A stretch of 64,000 bases of DNA from Paenibacillus lycopersici (GTDB lineage Bacteria > Bacillota > Bacilli > Paenibacillales > Paenibacillaceae). Positions 31,318 through 40,194 of this stretch are shown here, piece by piece. The position numbers and the translations under genes were made by a program. The stretch spans positions 3,041,001 to 3,105,000 of the forward strand of contig NZ_CP048209.1 of NCBI RefSeq assembly GCF_010119935.1, given 5' to 3'. A model generated the notes under the pieces. That model saw only the letters and a program-made list of their open reading frames with translations, ran no database searches and was not told where the DNA came from. Every line of letters begins with the position of its first letter. Within the stretch, counting starts at the first letter, position 1.

Positions 31318-33318
31318 ATGAGCGAAGCGATACGCTTCATCATGGGTCCGGAAACTCCGGACCGTTATGATATTTATACCCATGCGGCGGGGCCGGAAGG
31401 GAAGCTGCCGCTGACGGCCGACATGCTGCTCCATCTGCCGAGCGGAGATCTGTTCGGCCTGAGCCAGAATGTCGGCATGGGCTGGAAGCCCGAGCGGCTG
31501 CTCGGCAAGCAGGTGCTGATCCTGAGCACGCAGGGCGGCCTTCGCGCCGAGGACGGGACGCCGGTCGCGCTCGGCTACCATACCGGCCACTGGGAGGTCG
31601 GTCTGCTCGTGAAGGAAGCGGCGCTTGAAGTCGGCGCGCTCGGCGGCGTGCCGTTCGCCGCGGCCGTCAGCGATCCGTGCGACGGCCGCTCGCAGGGAAC
31701 GACCGGCATGTTCGACTCCCTGCCGTACCGCAACGACGCGGCGATCGTGCTCCGGCGCCTGATCCGTTCGCTGCCGACGCGCAGCGGCGTCATCGGCGTC
31801 GGCACCTGCGACAAAGGCTTGCCCGCCATGATGATCGCGCTGGCCGCCATGCATGACTTGCCGACGATCATCGTGCCGGGCGGCGTTACGCTGCCGCCGA
31901 CGGCCGGGGAAGACGCCGGCAAGATCCAAACGATCGGCGCGCGGTTCTCGCAAGGGCAGATCACGGTGGACGAAGCGGCCGATCTCGGCTGCCGCGTCTG
32001 CGCGACCCCGGGCGGCGGCTGCCAGTTTCTCGGGACGGCGGCGTCGGCCCAGGTCGTCGCCGAGGCGCTCGGCATGGCGCTGCCGCATTCGGCGCTCGCG
32101 CCCTCCGGCCAGCCGATCTGGCGCGACATCGCCAGACAATCGGCCCGGGCGGTGCAGCGGATGGAGGCGGACGGCGTCGCGATGCGCGATATTCTCACGG
32201 ACGCCGCCATCGAGAACGCCATGGTCGTGCACGCGGCGTTCGGCGGCTCGACGAATCTGCTGCTGCATATCCCGGCGATCGCCCACGCGGCCGGCTGCCG
32301 CATCCCGGACGTGGCCGACTGGACCCGCGTGAACAAGGCGGTTCCGCGGCTTGTCAGCGTGCTGCCGAACGGGCCGGAATACCATCCGACGATTCGCGTG
32401 TTCATGGCCGGAGGCGTGCCGGAAGTCATGCTGCATCTGCGCAGGCTGGGCTTGCTTAACCTGCAGGCACGCACCGTCGCCGGCGTAACGCTCGACGAAC
32501 AGCTGGACTGGTGGGAGGCGTCCGAACGGCGCGGCGAAGTTCGCAAACGGCTGCTCGAGACCGACGGCATCGATCCCGACCAGGTCATTATGAGCCCGGA
32601 ACGGGCGGCCGCGATCGGCGTCACGTCGACGGTCGCCTTTCCGACCGGCAATCTGGCCCCCGAAGGGTCGGTCATCAAAGCGACGGCCATCGATCCCGAC
32701 GTCGTCGGTCCCGACGGCGTCTACCGCCATACGGGGCAGGCGAATGTGTTCACGTCCGAGAAAGAGGCGGTCAAGGCGATCAAGGAAGGCCGCGTGCAAG
32801 CGGGCGACATTCTGGTGCTGATCGGCAGAGGCCCTTCCGGCACGGGGATGGAGGAGACGTACCAGCTGACTTCCGCGCTCAAGCATCTGCCCTTCGGCAA
32901 GCATGTGACGCTGCTGACGGATGCGCGCTTCTCCGGCGTGTCGACCGGCGCCTGCATCGGCCATATCGGACCGGAAGCGCTGGCGGGCGGGCCGATCGGC
33001 AAAGTGCGCAGCGGGGATTGGATCGAGGTTACGATCGACCGGAACACGCTGGACGGCAGCGTCCATTTCGTCGGCCAAGGCGAGGCGCGCTTCAGTCCGG
33101 AAGCGGGCGCTGCCGTACTGGCCGCCCGTTCGCTTCACCCGGACCTGGCCGCCGATCCGGATTTGCCGGACGACACCCGGCTGTGGGCCGCCCTGCAAGC
33201 GGCAAGCGGCGGCACGTGGCGCGGCAGCATCTACGACGTCGACCGCATCGTCGAGACGCTGAAGGCGGGGATGGATGCGATCGCGAGCGCGAAGCTTCCG
33301 TCTTCCGGCGGGAGCTGA
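31318..33318 (+). CDS. IlvD/Edd-family D-xylonate dehydratase (YjhG/YagF type)
   Basis: Fe-S sugar-acid dehydratase of 666 residues, close in length and sequence to Escherichia coli YagF and YjhG, which convert D-xylonate to 2-keto-3-deoxy-D-xylonate. Shared landmarks include ITHAAGP-type opening, [73 protein letters not shown] and [22 protein letters not shown]. The three cysteines are placed to bind the cluster. It is second gene of the SDR operon. Activity on a related aldonate is possible. Confidence 0.9.
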   Translation: MSEAIRFIMGPETPDRYDIYTHAAGPEGKLPLTADMLLHLPSGDLFGLSQNVGMGWKPERLLGKQVLILSTQGGLRAEDGTPVALGYHTGHWEVGLLVKEAALEVGALGGVPFAAAVSDPCDGRSQGTTGMFDSLPYRNDAAIVLRRLIRSLPTRSGVIGVGTCDKGLPAMMIALAAMHDLPTIIVPGGVTLPPTAGEDAGKIQTIGARFSQGQITVDEAADLGCRVCATPGGGCQFLGTAASAQVVAEALGMALPHSALAPSGQPIWRDIARQSARAVQRMEADGVAMRDILTDAAIENAMVVHAAFGGSTNLLLHIPAIAHAAGCRIPDVADWTRVNKAVPRLVSVLPNGPEYHPTIRVFMAGGVPEVMLHLRRLGLLNLQARTVAGVTLDEQLDWWEASERRGEVRKRLLETDGIDPDQVIMSPERAAAIGVTSTVAFPTGNLAPEGSVIKATAIDPDVVGPDGVYRHTGQANVFTSEKEAVKAIKEGRVQAGDILVLIGRGPSGTGMEETYQLTSALKHLPFGKHVTLLTDARFSGVSTGACIGHIGPEALAGGPIGKVRSGDWIEVTIDRNTLDGSVHFVGQGEARFSPEAGAAVLAARSLHPDLAADPDLPDDTRLWAALQAASGGTWRGSIYDVDRIVETLKAGMDAIASAKLPSSGGS

Positions 33319-33358
33319 CAGCGCCTCGGGCAGCCGACGATGATCGAGGAGGGAACGT

Positions 33359-34192
33359 ATGGTGAGCAAGCCTATGGAGCAGCCGGAGGAGATCAACCGC
33401 CGGCTGTATCGTAACGACCGCATCTATAAGCCCTTGCCGTCCGTTGAAGCATTCGCGGACGAGCATGTCGAGCAGTACCGGGAACAAGGCTTCATCGCGA
33501 TCGACAACGTGCTGTCAGCCGCTGATGTCCGCGCATCGACGGAAGCGATCATGCGCCTGATCATGGACCCGGATACGAAGGCGAAAATCCAGTTTACGAA
33601 GCCGCAGAGCGAGCTTCGCACGGACGAAGAGCGCGAGCTTGCGGTGCGCAAAGTGTCCGAGTACGTGAACGTCGATCCGGCGCTGCATGCCGCCGCCTAT
33701 CATCCGGTCATCGGCGCCATCGCGGAGCGGCTGCTCGGCGCGCGGCCGAAGCTGGCGCAGGATCAAGCGCTGCTGAAACCGCCGCACGGCGGCGGAGAGA
33801 AGCCATGGCATCAGGATATGGCATACGGCAATTTGTCCTACGAGCAAGCGGTCGTCGGCGTCTGGATCGCGCTTGACGAAGCGGGACTCGACAACGGATG
33901 CATGCATGTGATCCCGCAATCCCATAGGGATGGCGCCACGCCGCATTACGCGGTTCGCGATTGGCAGATCTGCGACGCCAGCGTGAGCGTCGACGAAGAC
34001 GTCGCGGTTCCGCTGAAGCCGGGCGGCGCGCTGTTCTTCCACGGGCTGCTGCATCACGGGACGCCGTTCAATTTCTCTACGCACCGCCGCCGCGCGCTGC
34101 AGTTCCATTATGCGCCGGCAGCAGCCGGCAAGCTGACGACGGGCGAATACAAGCGGATGTTCACGAACGCGCTCACGTCGGCGGAATGCTGA
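33359..34192 (+). CDS. phytanoyl-CoA dioxygenase (PhyH) family protein
   Basis: Fe(II)/2-oxoglutarate-dependent oxygenase-like protein of 277 residues. The metal triad is HQD (KPWHQDMAYGN) and the distal histidine in LHHGTPFNFS, followed by the 2-oxoglutarate-binding arginine in HRRRALQFHY. The interior segment ALDEAGLDNGCMHVIPQSHRDG is family-typical. The substrate is unknown; in bacterial catabolic operons PhyH proteins hydroxylate or demethylate small carbon compounds. ATG at 33359 follows GAGGAGGG. It is last gene of the SDR-dehydratase operon. Confidence 0.88.
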   Translation: MVSKPMEQPEEINRRLYRNDRIYKPLPSVEAFADEHVEQYREQGFIAIDNVLSAADVRASTEAIMRLIMDPDTKAKIQFTKPQSELRTDEERELAVRKVSEYVNVDPALHAAAYHPVIGAIAERLLGARPKLAQDQALLKPPHGGGEKPWHQDMAYGNLSYEQAVVGVWIALDEAGLDNGCMHVIPQSHRDGATPHYAVRDWQICDASVSVDEDVAVPLKPGGALFFHGLLHHGTPFNFSTHRRRALQFHYAPAAAGKLTTGEYKRMFTNALTSAEC

Positions 34193-34378
34193 GCGCGCGC
34201 CGTCACGCGCCGTCGCGCCGTCGCGCATCGCGCAAGGAGCTGCGAGTACGCCGAACGACGAGGTCAGGACCGGGCATGCAGGGTTATTTTACAACGTTAA
34301 CCATTGTTCGATTGGATATGAGGGCTTGAATCGCATTCGATATTGTTCAACATTATGCAGCATACACGATAGATCGGA

Positions 34379-34406
34379 CCGAAGAGCTTGCCGGATGGCA
34401 GCTCTT
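34379..34406. terminator. hairpin at left end of repeat copy B
   Basis: AGAGCTTGCC / GGCAGCTCT hairpin after the PhyH operon, immediately followed by CAGGCTGTCGAGAA. A 27-of-28 identical copy with a T-run stands at 35337-35364. Confidence 0.75.
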
Positions 34407-34555
34407 CAGGCTGTCGAGAAGGTTCGACGCCGCCTATGTCGCATGTACGGAATTGAATGGAAGGGATCTTCCTCTAAGACTAACGGACAGAGGTTCCGCT
34501 ATTGTGGCGAAATCGGGATTGTGGGGCGGCGCACGGACACAGGATCCGTTAATGT

Positions 34556-34788
34556 GGAAAAGTTGCCCGAACAGCAACTTTACCGGCATTATTGCCGGTC
34601 AGAGGCGGGAAAAGTTGCCCGAACAGCAACTTTACCGGCATTATTGCCGGTCAGAGGCGGGAAAAGTTGCCCGAACAGCAACTTTACCGACATTTTAGTC
34701 GGTCTGACGCGAATAAAGTTGTTCGTATAGCAACTTTTCGACTTTTCGTCATTCTGAGGCAGGTGTAAGGTTCTTTGCAAGGCTACTG
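34556..34788 (+). mobile_element. tandem double-hairpin array inserted in repeat copy B
   Basis: Three 52-bp units (34557-34608, 34609-34660, 34661-34712) plus a degenerate fourth to about 34762. Each unit makes two hairpins, AAAGTTGC / GCAACTTT and ACCGGCA / TGCCGGT. Units 1 and 2 are identical; unit 3 has ACCGAC / GTCGGT, a compensatory change. The insert is flanked by the 9-bp direct repeat CGTTAATGT (34547-34555 and 34789-34797), and copy A has that site once without the insert. No coding capacity. Confidence 0.75.
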
Positions 34789-35082
34789 CGTTAATGTCCC
34801 CGAATGACACCGAAAACAGGCTAATCAGCCGATTTAACGGATCTCCTGTCCGCGAGCGCACGAAAAAACGTCATCAAGCAGCGAATAGCGGATCTCCTGT
34901 CCGTTTCCTTGCATCGACGGACGCACCTTGAACCGGCCTTCATGAAGCCGGCTGGTTCAATACGGTCACGGCAGTCCATGCCGCGCCGGCGAAGCGCCAA
35001 CAGGATCCCTTCGTGCTCCAAGGCGCGGTTTGCCGCGAGCCTGCTCGAAGCAGCGTATATTGCTCATTGCTCAATAATCTGA

Positions 35083-35135
35083 AGGGTACTATATGACGCA
35101 GTACCCTTCTCAGGCTGTCGAGAATATCTCGACAG
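35083..35135. terminator. double hairpin in repeat copy B
   Basis: AAGGGTACT / AGTACCCTT followed by CTGTCGAG / CTCGACAG. The first hairpin lies between the two conserved repeat edges CAATAATCTG and CTCAGGCTGTCGAGA. Confidence 0.6.
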
Positions 35136-35336
35136 CCATTTCATTGTCTAATTCATTTTATGCGACACCGCGTAAATATGGCGCAAGATAAGTAGCTTAT
35201 ACTGAACGGATGATGCCTTTCATGTTACGTTCTAATCGCGATAAACAATAGCACTACGAGCGGGTTTCCATTGCGGATCTGGTGCACCGAACATACAAAG
35301 AGAGACTTACGTTAAAAACGTGGGTTGCTCTACAAT

Positions 35337-35369
35337 CCGAAGAGCTTGCCGGAGGGCAGCTCTTTTTCG
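35337..35369 (+). terminator. hairpin with T-run upstream of hppD
   Basis: Same stem as 34379-34406, here followed by TTTTTC, preceded by CTACAATCCG. It lies 130 bases before hppD and would insulate it from upstream transcription. Confidence 0.65.
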
Positions 35370-35496
35370 TTGCGTCCAAGTTCCGACACGGATACTTCGG
35401 CCTGCGGCTGAATAGGTATAAATACAGCGCCTTCGACAGCAACCGCAAGCGCTGCGGGCGAGGAACGCAAGTATTGGCGAAAAAGGGTGAGACAGC

Positions 35497-36609
35497 ATGA
35501 AGAAGCAGCGGCGGATCGACCAGCGCGCCTCCGATTTCTTCCCGGTCCGGGGAATTGATCATATTGCGCTGTACGTCGGCAATGCCAAGCAAGCGGCGCA
35601 TTATCTTAGCAAAGGGTTCGGGTTTCGCGTGACGGCCTACGCAGGTCTGGAAACCGGCGAGTCCGCGCAAGTCTCCTACGTGTTGGAGCAGCAGCAAGCG
35701 CGGTTCGTCGTGACCGGCTCGTTGTCGCCCGACCATCCGGTCGCGGACTTCGTCAAGAAGCACGGCGACGGCGTGAAGGACATCGCGATGCGAATCGATG
35801 ACGTGGAGAAGGCCTATCGCGAAGCGGTGGCCCGGGGCGGCATTCCGGTGATGGCGCCGAAGGAGGTTGCGGATCGCGACGGCACGGTGACGATGGCGGT
35901 CATCGGCACATACGGCGATACGGTGCATACGCTGATCGACCGCAGCCGCTACACCGGCTTGTTTTTGCCGAAGTATGCGGCTTGCGACTGGCATTTACCG
36001 CATCAGCCCACGGGCTTGATCGGCTTCGACCATGTGGTCGGCAACGTCGAGCGGATGGAAGAGTGGGTGAGCTATTACGAGCAGGTGATGGGCTTCAGGC
36101 AGATGATCCACTTCGACGACAAGGACATTTCGACCGAATATTCGGCGCTCATGTCGAAAGTCATGTTCAGCGGCGGACGCATCAAGTTTCCGATCAACGA
36201 GCCGGCGGGCGGCAAGCGCAAATCGCAAATCCAGGAGTTCCTCGATTACCATCACGGCGCGGGCGTGCAGCATATTGCCATCCTGACGAACGACATCGTT
36301 GCTACGGTGACGGCGCTTCAGCAGAACGGGATCGAATTCTTGAGCACGCCGGACAGCTATTACGAGATGCTCCCGGATCGCGTGGGCGAAATCGACGAGG
36401 AGCTTGCCAAGCTGCGGGAGCTGAATATTCTGGTCGACCGCGACGACGAAGGCTATCTGCTCCAAATCTTCACCAAGCCGGTCGTGGATCGGCCGACGCT
36501 GTTCATGGAAATCATTCAGCGCAAAGGGGCCGTCGGCTTCGGGGAAGGCAATTTCAAGGCGCTGTTCGAGTCGATCGAACGGGAGCAGGCGCGCCGGGGC
36601 AACTTGTAG
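35497..36609 (+). CDS. hppD: 4-hydroxyphenylpyruvate dioxygenase
   Basis: Non-haem iron dioxygenase of 370 residues that converts 4-hydroxyphenylpyruvate to homogentisate in tyrosine degradation. Two vicinal-oxygen-chelate modules are present; iron ligands H179 (GFDHVVGNV), H259 (GVQHIAILTNDI) and E338 (TLFMEIIQRKG) are intact, and the C-terminal helix GFGEGNFKALFESIEREQ is typical. It is first gene of the aromatic degradation operon, with hmgA 38 bases downstream. ATG at 35497 follows AAGGGTGAG. Confidence 0.95.
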   Translation: MKKQRRIDQRASDFFPVRGIDHIALYVGNAKQAAHYLSKGFGFRVTAYAGLETGESAQVSYVLEQQQARFVVTGSLSPDHPVADFVKKHGDGVKDIAMRIDDVEKAYREAVARGGIPVMAPKEVADRDGTVTMAVIGTYGDTVHTLIDRSRYTGLFLPKYAACDWHLPHQPTGLIGFDHVVGNVERMEEWVSYYEQVMGFRQMIHFDDKDISTEYSALMSKVMFSGGRIKFPINEPAGGKRKSQIQEFLDYHHGAGVQHIAILTNDIVATVTALQQNGIEFLSTPDSYYEMLPDRVGEIDEELAKLRELNILVDRDDEGYLLQIFTKPVVDRPTLFMEIIQRKGAVGFGEGNFKALFESIEREQARRGNL

Positions 36610-36647
36610 GTGAAGGCGAAGACGCAGAGGAAAGGGGGCGGGCGCCG

Positions 36648-37904
36648 ATGCCGTTCTATCATGCGGCGGGGACGATTCCGCCGAAGCGGCATACGCAATT
36701 CCGCCGGCCTGACGGAGAGCTGTACCGGGAGCAGGTGATGGGAACGAAGGGGTTCTCGGGGGTGCAGTCGATCCTCTACCACCGCAATCCCCCGACAGCC
36801 GTCGCGCGGGCGCGGTTATTGTCCGCATGCAGGCCTGCATTCGAACCGCAAGGCGCGCTGAGGCACCGGCATTTTCGCACGAACGGATTGACCGCGGAAG
36901 GCGACGCCGTCGCCGGCCGGCAGTACGTGTTAGGCAACGACGATCTGCTGATCGGCGTCGCCCGCGTCACGCAGCCGATGGATTATTACTATCGCAACGG
37001 AGACGGCGACGAATTGCTGTTCGTCCATGAAGGGACGGGCACGATCGAAACGATGTTCGGCGTCCTGCGTTACCGGCCGGGCGATTATATCGTGCTGCCG
37101 ATCGGGACGATCTACAGGGTCATTCCGGATACGGGAGCGGGCGAAGCGGGAGATGCGGCCGCGGAGCTTGACCCGAGCAGGGCGACCGGCGCAGGCGAGC
37201 TCGCGGGCGGATCGAGGTTTCTCGTCGTGGAGAGTAACAGCTGGATCGCAACGCCGAAGCGTTACCGCAACGAACACGGCCAGCTGCTGGAGCACAGTCC
37301 GTACTGCGAGCGGGATATCCGCGTCCCCTCGTTATTGGAAACGGTTACGGAGACCGGCGAGTTCGAGGTGCGCGTCCGTAAAGGCGGTTATATGCACGCT
37401 CACGCGCTGGCGCACCATCCGCTGGACGTGGTCGGCTGGGACGGATATCTGTACCCGTGGATCTTGAATATTCATGATTTCGAGCCGATCACGGGCCGCA
37501 TCCATATGCCGCCGCCGATTCATCAGACGTTCGAGAGCGAACGGTTCGTCGTCTGCTCCTTCTGTCCTCGCCTGTACGACTATCACCCGGATGCGATTCC
37601 CGCCCCGTATGCGCACGGCAACGTCGACAGCGACGAGGTGCTCTATTACGTGAAGGGCCGATTCGGCAGCCGCAAAGGGATCGAGGAAGCGTCCATAACG
37701 CTTCATCCCGCAGGCATTCCCCATGGGCCTCATCCCGGCAGAGCGGAAGCGAGCATCGGCAAGCAGGCGACCGACGAGCTTGCGGTCATGATCGATACGT
37801 TCCGCCCGCTGCGCGTGGCGGCGGATGCCTTGCAAGCCGAGGATGCCGGGTACGCCTACAGCTGGGCGCCGCGGCCGGACGCTTCCGGCCCGAGCGACGG
37901 ATAG
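36648..37904 (+). CDS. hmgA: homogentisate 1,2-dioxygenase
   Basis: Cupin-fold iron dioxygenase of 418 residues that cleaves the homogentisate ring to maleylacetoacetate. It opens MPFYHAAGTIPPKRHTQFR and contains NGDGDELLFVHEGTG, GDYIVLPIGTIYR, the metal-site region KGGYMHAHALAHHPLDVVGWDGYLYPW, and HPAGIPHGPHPG. The start was placed at ATG 36648 behind a GGGGGCGG site; the same frame is open upstream inside hppD but is not coding there. The next gene begins 12 bases after the stop. Confidence 0.93.
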   Translation: MPFYHAAGTIPPKRHTQFRRPDGELYREQVMGTKGFSGVQSILYHRNPPTAVARARLLSACRPAFEPQGALRHRHFRTNGLTAEGDAVAGRQYVLGNDDLLIGVARVTQPMDYYYRNGDGDELLFVHEGTGTIETMFGVLRYRPGDYIVLPIGTIYRVIPDTGAGEAGDAAAELDPSRATGAGELAGGSRFLVVESNSWIATPKRYRNEHGQLLEHSPYCERDIRVPSLLETVTETGEFEVRVRKGGYMHAHALAHHPLDVVGWDGYLYPWILNIHDFEPITGRIHMPPPIHQTFESERFVVCSFCPRLYDYHPDAIPAPYAHGNVDSDEVLYYVKGRFGSRKGIEEASITLHPAGIPHGPHPGRAEASIGKQATDELAVMIDTFRPLRVAADALQAEDAGYAYSWAPRPDASGPSDG

Positions 37905-37916
37905 GAGAGGTCGAGC

Positions 37917-39974
37917 ATGGAGATGAGCCGCAGCAAGCCGGTATGGCATCCGAGCCGGACGGAGATGGAACGCACGCGGTTATTCCGGTTCATGCAGCAG
38001 CAAGGTTTCGACGATTACGAGGCTTTTCTCCGCCGGTCGGCCGGCGATCCGGCCTGGTTCTGGGACGCGGTCGTGCGCGACATGGGCATTGTCTGGGAAC
38101 GCGGATACGACGAGGTCATGGATTTGGCCGCCGGCAGCAGCCGGCCTTCCTGGTTCGTCGGGGGACGCCTGAACGCGGCCGTCAACGCCGTCGACAGATG
38201 GCTGCGCGATCCCGCAGCGGCCGACCGCGACGCGATCGTCTGGGAAGGCGAGGACGAGGCCGTCCGAAGCTTCACCTATCGCGAGCTCGCGGAGCAGGCG
38301 AATCGCGCGGCACGCGGCTTGCGCCGGCTCGGCGTCGGCATCGGCGACCGCGTCGCGCTCTACATGCCGATGCTGCCGGAAACGGTTATTGCGCTGCTGG
38401 CGCTTGCCAAGCTCGGCGCGATCAACATTCCGATCTATTCCGGCTACGCCGCCGACGCGGTCGCGAAGCGCATGGCCGGCGCGGGCTGCAAGCTGCTCCT
38501 GACCGCGGACGGCTATTACCGGCGCGGAACGATCGTCCCGATGAAGGCGGAAGCCGATCTGGCGGCGGACGCGGCTCCGTCCGTCGGCAGGACGGTCGTC
38601 GTCCGCAGGCTCGGCGATCCGATCCCTTGGCGTCCGGAACGGGACGTCGATTGGACGGCGATGACGCAGGGCGAAGACGGGGGAACGTTGGAAGCGGCAC
38701 CGATGAGCGGCGGCGATCCGCTTGATGCGGGGCCAATGAAGAATGGCGATTCGCTTGATACGGTGCCAATGACGAGCGACGATCCGCTCATGATTCTGTA
38801 TACGTCCGGAACGACCGGCGCGCCGAAAGGAATCGTGCATACGCACAGCGGCTTCCCGCTCAAAGCGGCGTTCGACGCCGGCTATGTGATGGATGTCCGG
38901 CCCGGCAGCGTCATGCTGTGGGTCACGGATATGGGATGGATGATGGGGCCGTTCCTCGTGTACGGCACGCTGCTCAACGGCGCTGCGATGGTGCTTCTGG
39001 AAGGGGCGCCGGATTATCCCGGACCCGGGCGGTTGTTCGGACTCGTTCAGAAGCATCGGATCACGCATCTCGGCATATCGCCGACGCTGATTCGCGCCCT
39101 CATGAAGCATGGGGAAGCCTGCTTCCGGGACTGCGACTTGTCTACGCTGCGGGTATTCGGTTCGACGGGCGAGCCATGGAATCCGGAGCCATGGCTGTGG
39201 CTGTTCCGGGACGTTGGCCGAGGCCGGGTGCCGATCGTCAATTACTCGGGCGGCACGGAAATATCGGGCGGCATCCTCGGCAACGTGCTGCTGAAGCCGA
39301 TCGCGCCAGCAGGCTTCAATTCGCCGATTCCGGGCATGGACGCCGATGTCTTCTCCCCGGAGGGACGTCCGGTGACGGACGAAGTCGGGGAATTGGTATT
39401 GAAGCGGCCATGGGTCGGCATGGCGAACGGCTTCTGGCAAGATCCGCAGCGCTACGAGGCGGCGTATTGGTCGCGTTGGCCGGATGTTTGGGTGCACGGT
39501 GACTGGGTTCGCCGGGACGAAGCGGGGTTCTGGTACATTACGGGCCGATCCGACGATACGCTGAACGTGGCCGGCAAACGGATCGGCCCGGCGGAGATGG
39601 AATCGCTGCTCGTGGAGCATCCGGCGGTTGCGGAAGCGGCCGTCATCGGCGTCCCGGACGCGGTGAAAGGCGAAGCGGCCGTTGCGTTCGTCGTCGCGAA
39701 CAGGCCGCTGCCGGACGCCGAACAGACGGATGCGCTGACGACGGCTTTGTACGCCTGGCTCGCCGGGAGGCTCGGCAAAGCCTTCAAGCCGAAGGCGATC
39801 CACGCGCTCGACGCCTTGCCGCGCACGCGCAACGCCAAGGTCATGCGCCGCGTCATACGCGCCGCCTACTTGGCGACGGATCCGGGCGACCTGTCGGCGC
39901 TCGAGAATCCCGAAGCGGTTGAAGCGATCCGAAGGCTGTCCGGCATGCGGGGCGAAGAGAATGGGCGAGTATAG
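37917..39974 (+). CDS. acyl-CoA synthetase, probable acetoacetyl-CoA or acetyl-CoA synthetase
   Basis: AMP-forming acyl-CoA synthetase of 685 residues. Core motifs are the P-loop LYTSGTTGAPKG, the A5-type STGEPWN, the adenine site NYSGGTEISGG, HGDWVRRDEAGFWYITGRSDD and the catalytic-lysine region RTRNAKVMRRVIRAAYL, where the usual Gly before Lys is Ala. An N-terminal ACAS-type helix is present. In this operon it could activate acetoacetate, an end product of the pathway; acetate cannot be excluded. Just before the P-loop is an unusual triple 11-residue repeat (APMSGGDPLDA, GPMKNGDSLDT, VPMTSDDPLMI). Confidence 0.88.
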   Translation: MEMSRSKPVWHPSRTEMERTRLFRFMQQQGFDDYEAFLRRSAGDPAWFWDAVVRDMGIVWERGYDEVMDLAAGSSRPSWFVGGRLNAAVNAVDRWLRDPAAADRDAIVWEGEDEAVRSFTYRELAEQANRAARGLRRLGVGIGDRVALYMPMLPETVIALLALAKLGAINIPIYSGYAADAVAKRMAGAGCKLLLTADGYYRRGTIVPMKAEADLAADAAPSVGRTVVVRRLGDPIPWRPERDVDWTAMTQGEDGGTLEAAPMSGGDPLDAGPMKNGDSLDTVPMTSDDPLMILYTSGTTGAPKGIVHTHSGFPLKAAFDAGYVMDVRPGSVMLWVTDMGWMMGPFLVYGTLLNGAAMVLLEGAPDYPGPGRLFGLVQKHRITHLGISPTLIRALMKHGEACFRDCDLSTLRVFGSTGEPWNPEPWLWLFRDVGRGRVPIVNYSGGTEISGGILGNVLLKPIAPAGFNSPIPGMDADVFSPEGRPVTDEVGELVLKRPWVGMANGFWQDPQRYEAAYWSRWPDVWVHGDWVRRDEAGFWYITGRSDDTLNVAGKRIGPAEMESLLVEHPAVAEAAVIGVPDAVKGEAAVAFVVANRPLPDAEQTDALTTALYAWLAGRLGKAFKPKAIHALDALPRTRNAKVMRRVIRAAYLATDPGDLSALENPEAVEAIRRLSGMRGEENGRV
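38697..38795 (+). repeat. 33-bp coding triplication in the acyl-CoA synthetase gene
   Basis: Three consecutive 33-bp units begin GCACCGATGAGCGG, GGGCCAATGAAGAATGG and GTGCCAATGACGAGCG. The third is the conserved pre-P-loop sequence SDDPLMI, and the other two look like diverged duplicates of it. Confidence 0.75.
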
Positions 39975-40194
39975 ATGGCGAAGATAGTTATTCATGCGGT
40001 TAATTAAAAGAGATTGACAGCCTCTTGCGGCATCGCAGCTCGCGCAGGGAGGCGCGCGAAGCCCTGTTACCGTCGCAATGAGCGAATACGCGCTAGCCGG
40101 CGCGTAGCCGGAACGAAATTAATGTTATTAAGTAAGTGAAGCCATTCGTTCATTCCGTTAGAATCATCACCATTCGATTCGAGGTGAGGCTGCT
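39975..40194. other. 220-bp spacer inside the aromatic gene cluster
   Basis: The gap between the synthetase and the next gene is much larger than others in the cluster and is AT-rich near 40120-40160, so an internal promoter is possible. No -35/-10 pair is convincing and no terminator is seen. Confidence 0.4.

Larger units (their letters stand above)
34407..35336 (+). repeat. dispersed composite intergenic repeat, copy B
   Basis: This 930-base gene-free region starts with the CAGGCTGTCGAGAA box and matches copy A on both sides of that copy's IS110 insertion. Boxes ACGGACACAGGATCCGTTA (34533) and AACGGATCTCCTGTCCG (34838 and 34890 region) alternate in orientation. It contains the tandem hairpin array at 34556-34788. 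A second hairpin (35083-35109) follows CTCAATAATCTG and is itself followed by CAGGCTGTCGAGA and a self-complementary CTGTCGAG / CTCGACAG. The rest to 35336 is the upstream region of hppD. Frames here are not coding-like. Confidence 0.8.

Noticed and set aside
30325..33423. Very long open frame on the minus strand opposite the SDR and dehydratase genes.
   Set aside because: It is antisense to two clear enzymes, is Arg/His/Asp-rich with no domain pattern, and is the usual shadow of GC-rich codon use.
34326..34730. Plus-strand frame across repeat copy B and the hairpin array.
   Set aside because: It simply translates repeat DNA, shows repeated peptides and has no ribosome site.
34556..34788. 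Possible CRISPR array because of regularly spaced repeats.
   Set aside because: Units are head-to-tail with no unique spacers, are nearly identical over the full 52 bp, and no cas gene is present.
35282..35500. Short plus-strand frame before hppD.
   Set aside because: It overlaps a terminator-like hairpin and the hppD start and has no ribosome site.
37980..39995. Minus-strand frame of about 670 codons opposite the acyl-CoA synthetase.
   Set aside because: Composition is shadow-like and the plus-strand frame carries all AMP-binding motifs.
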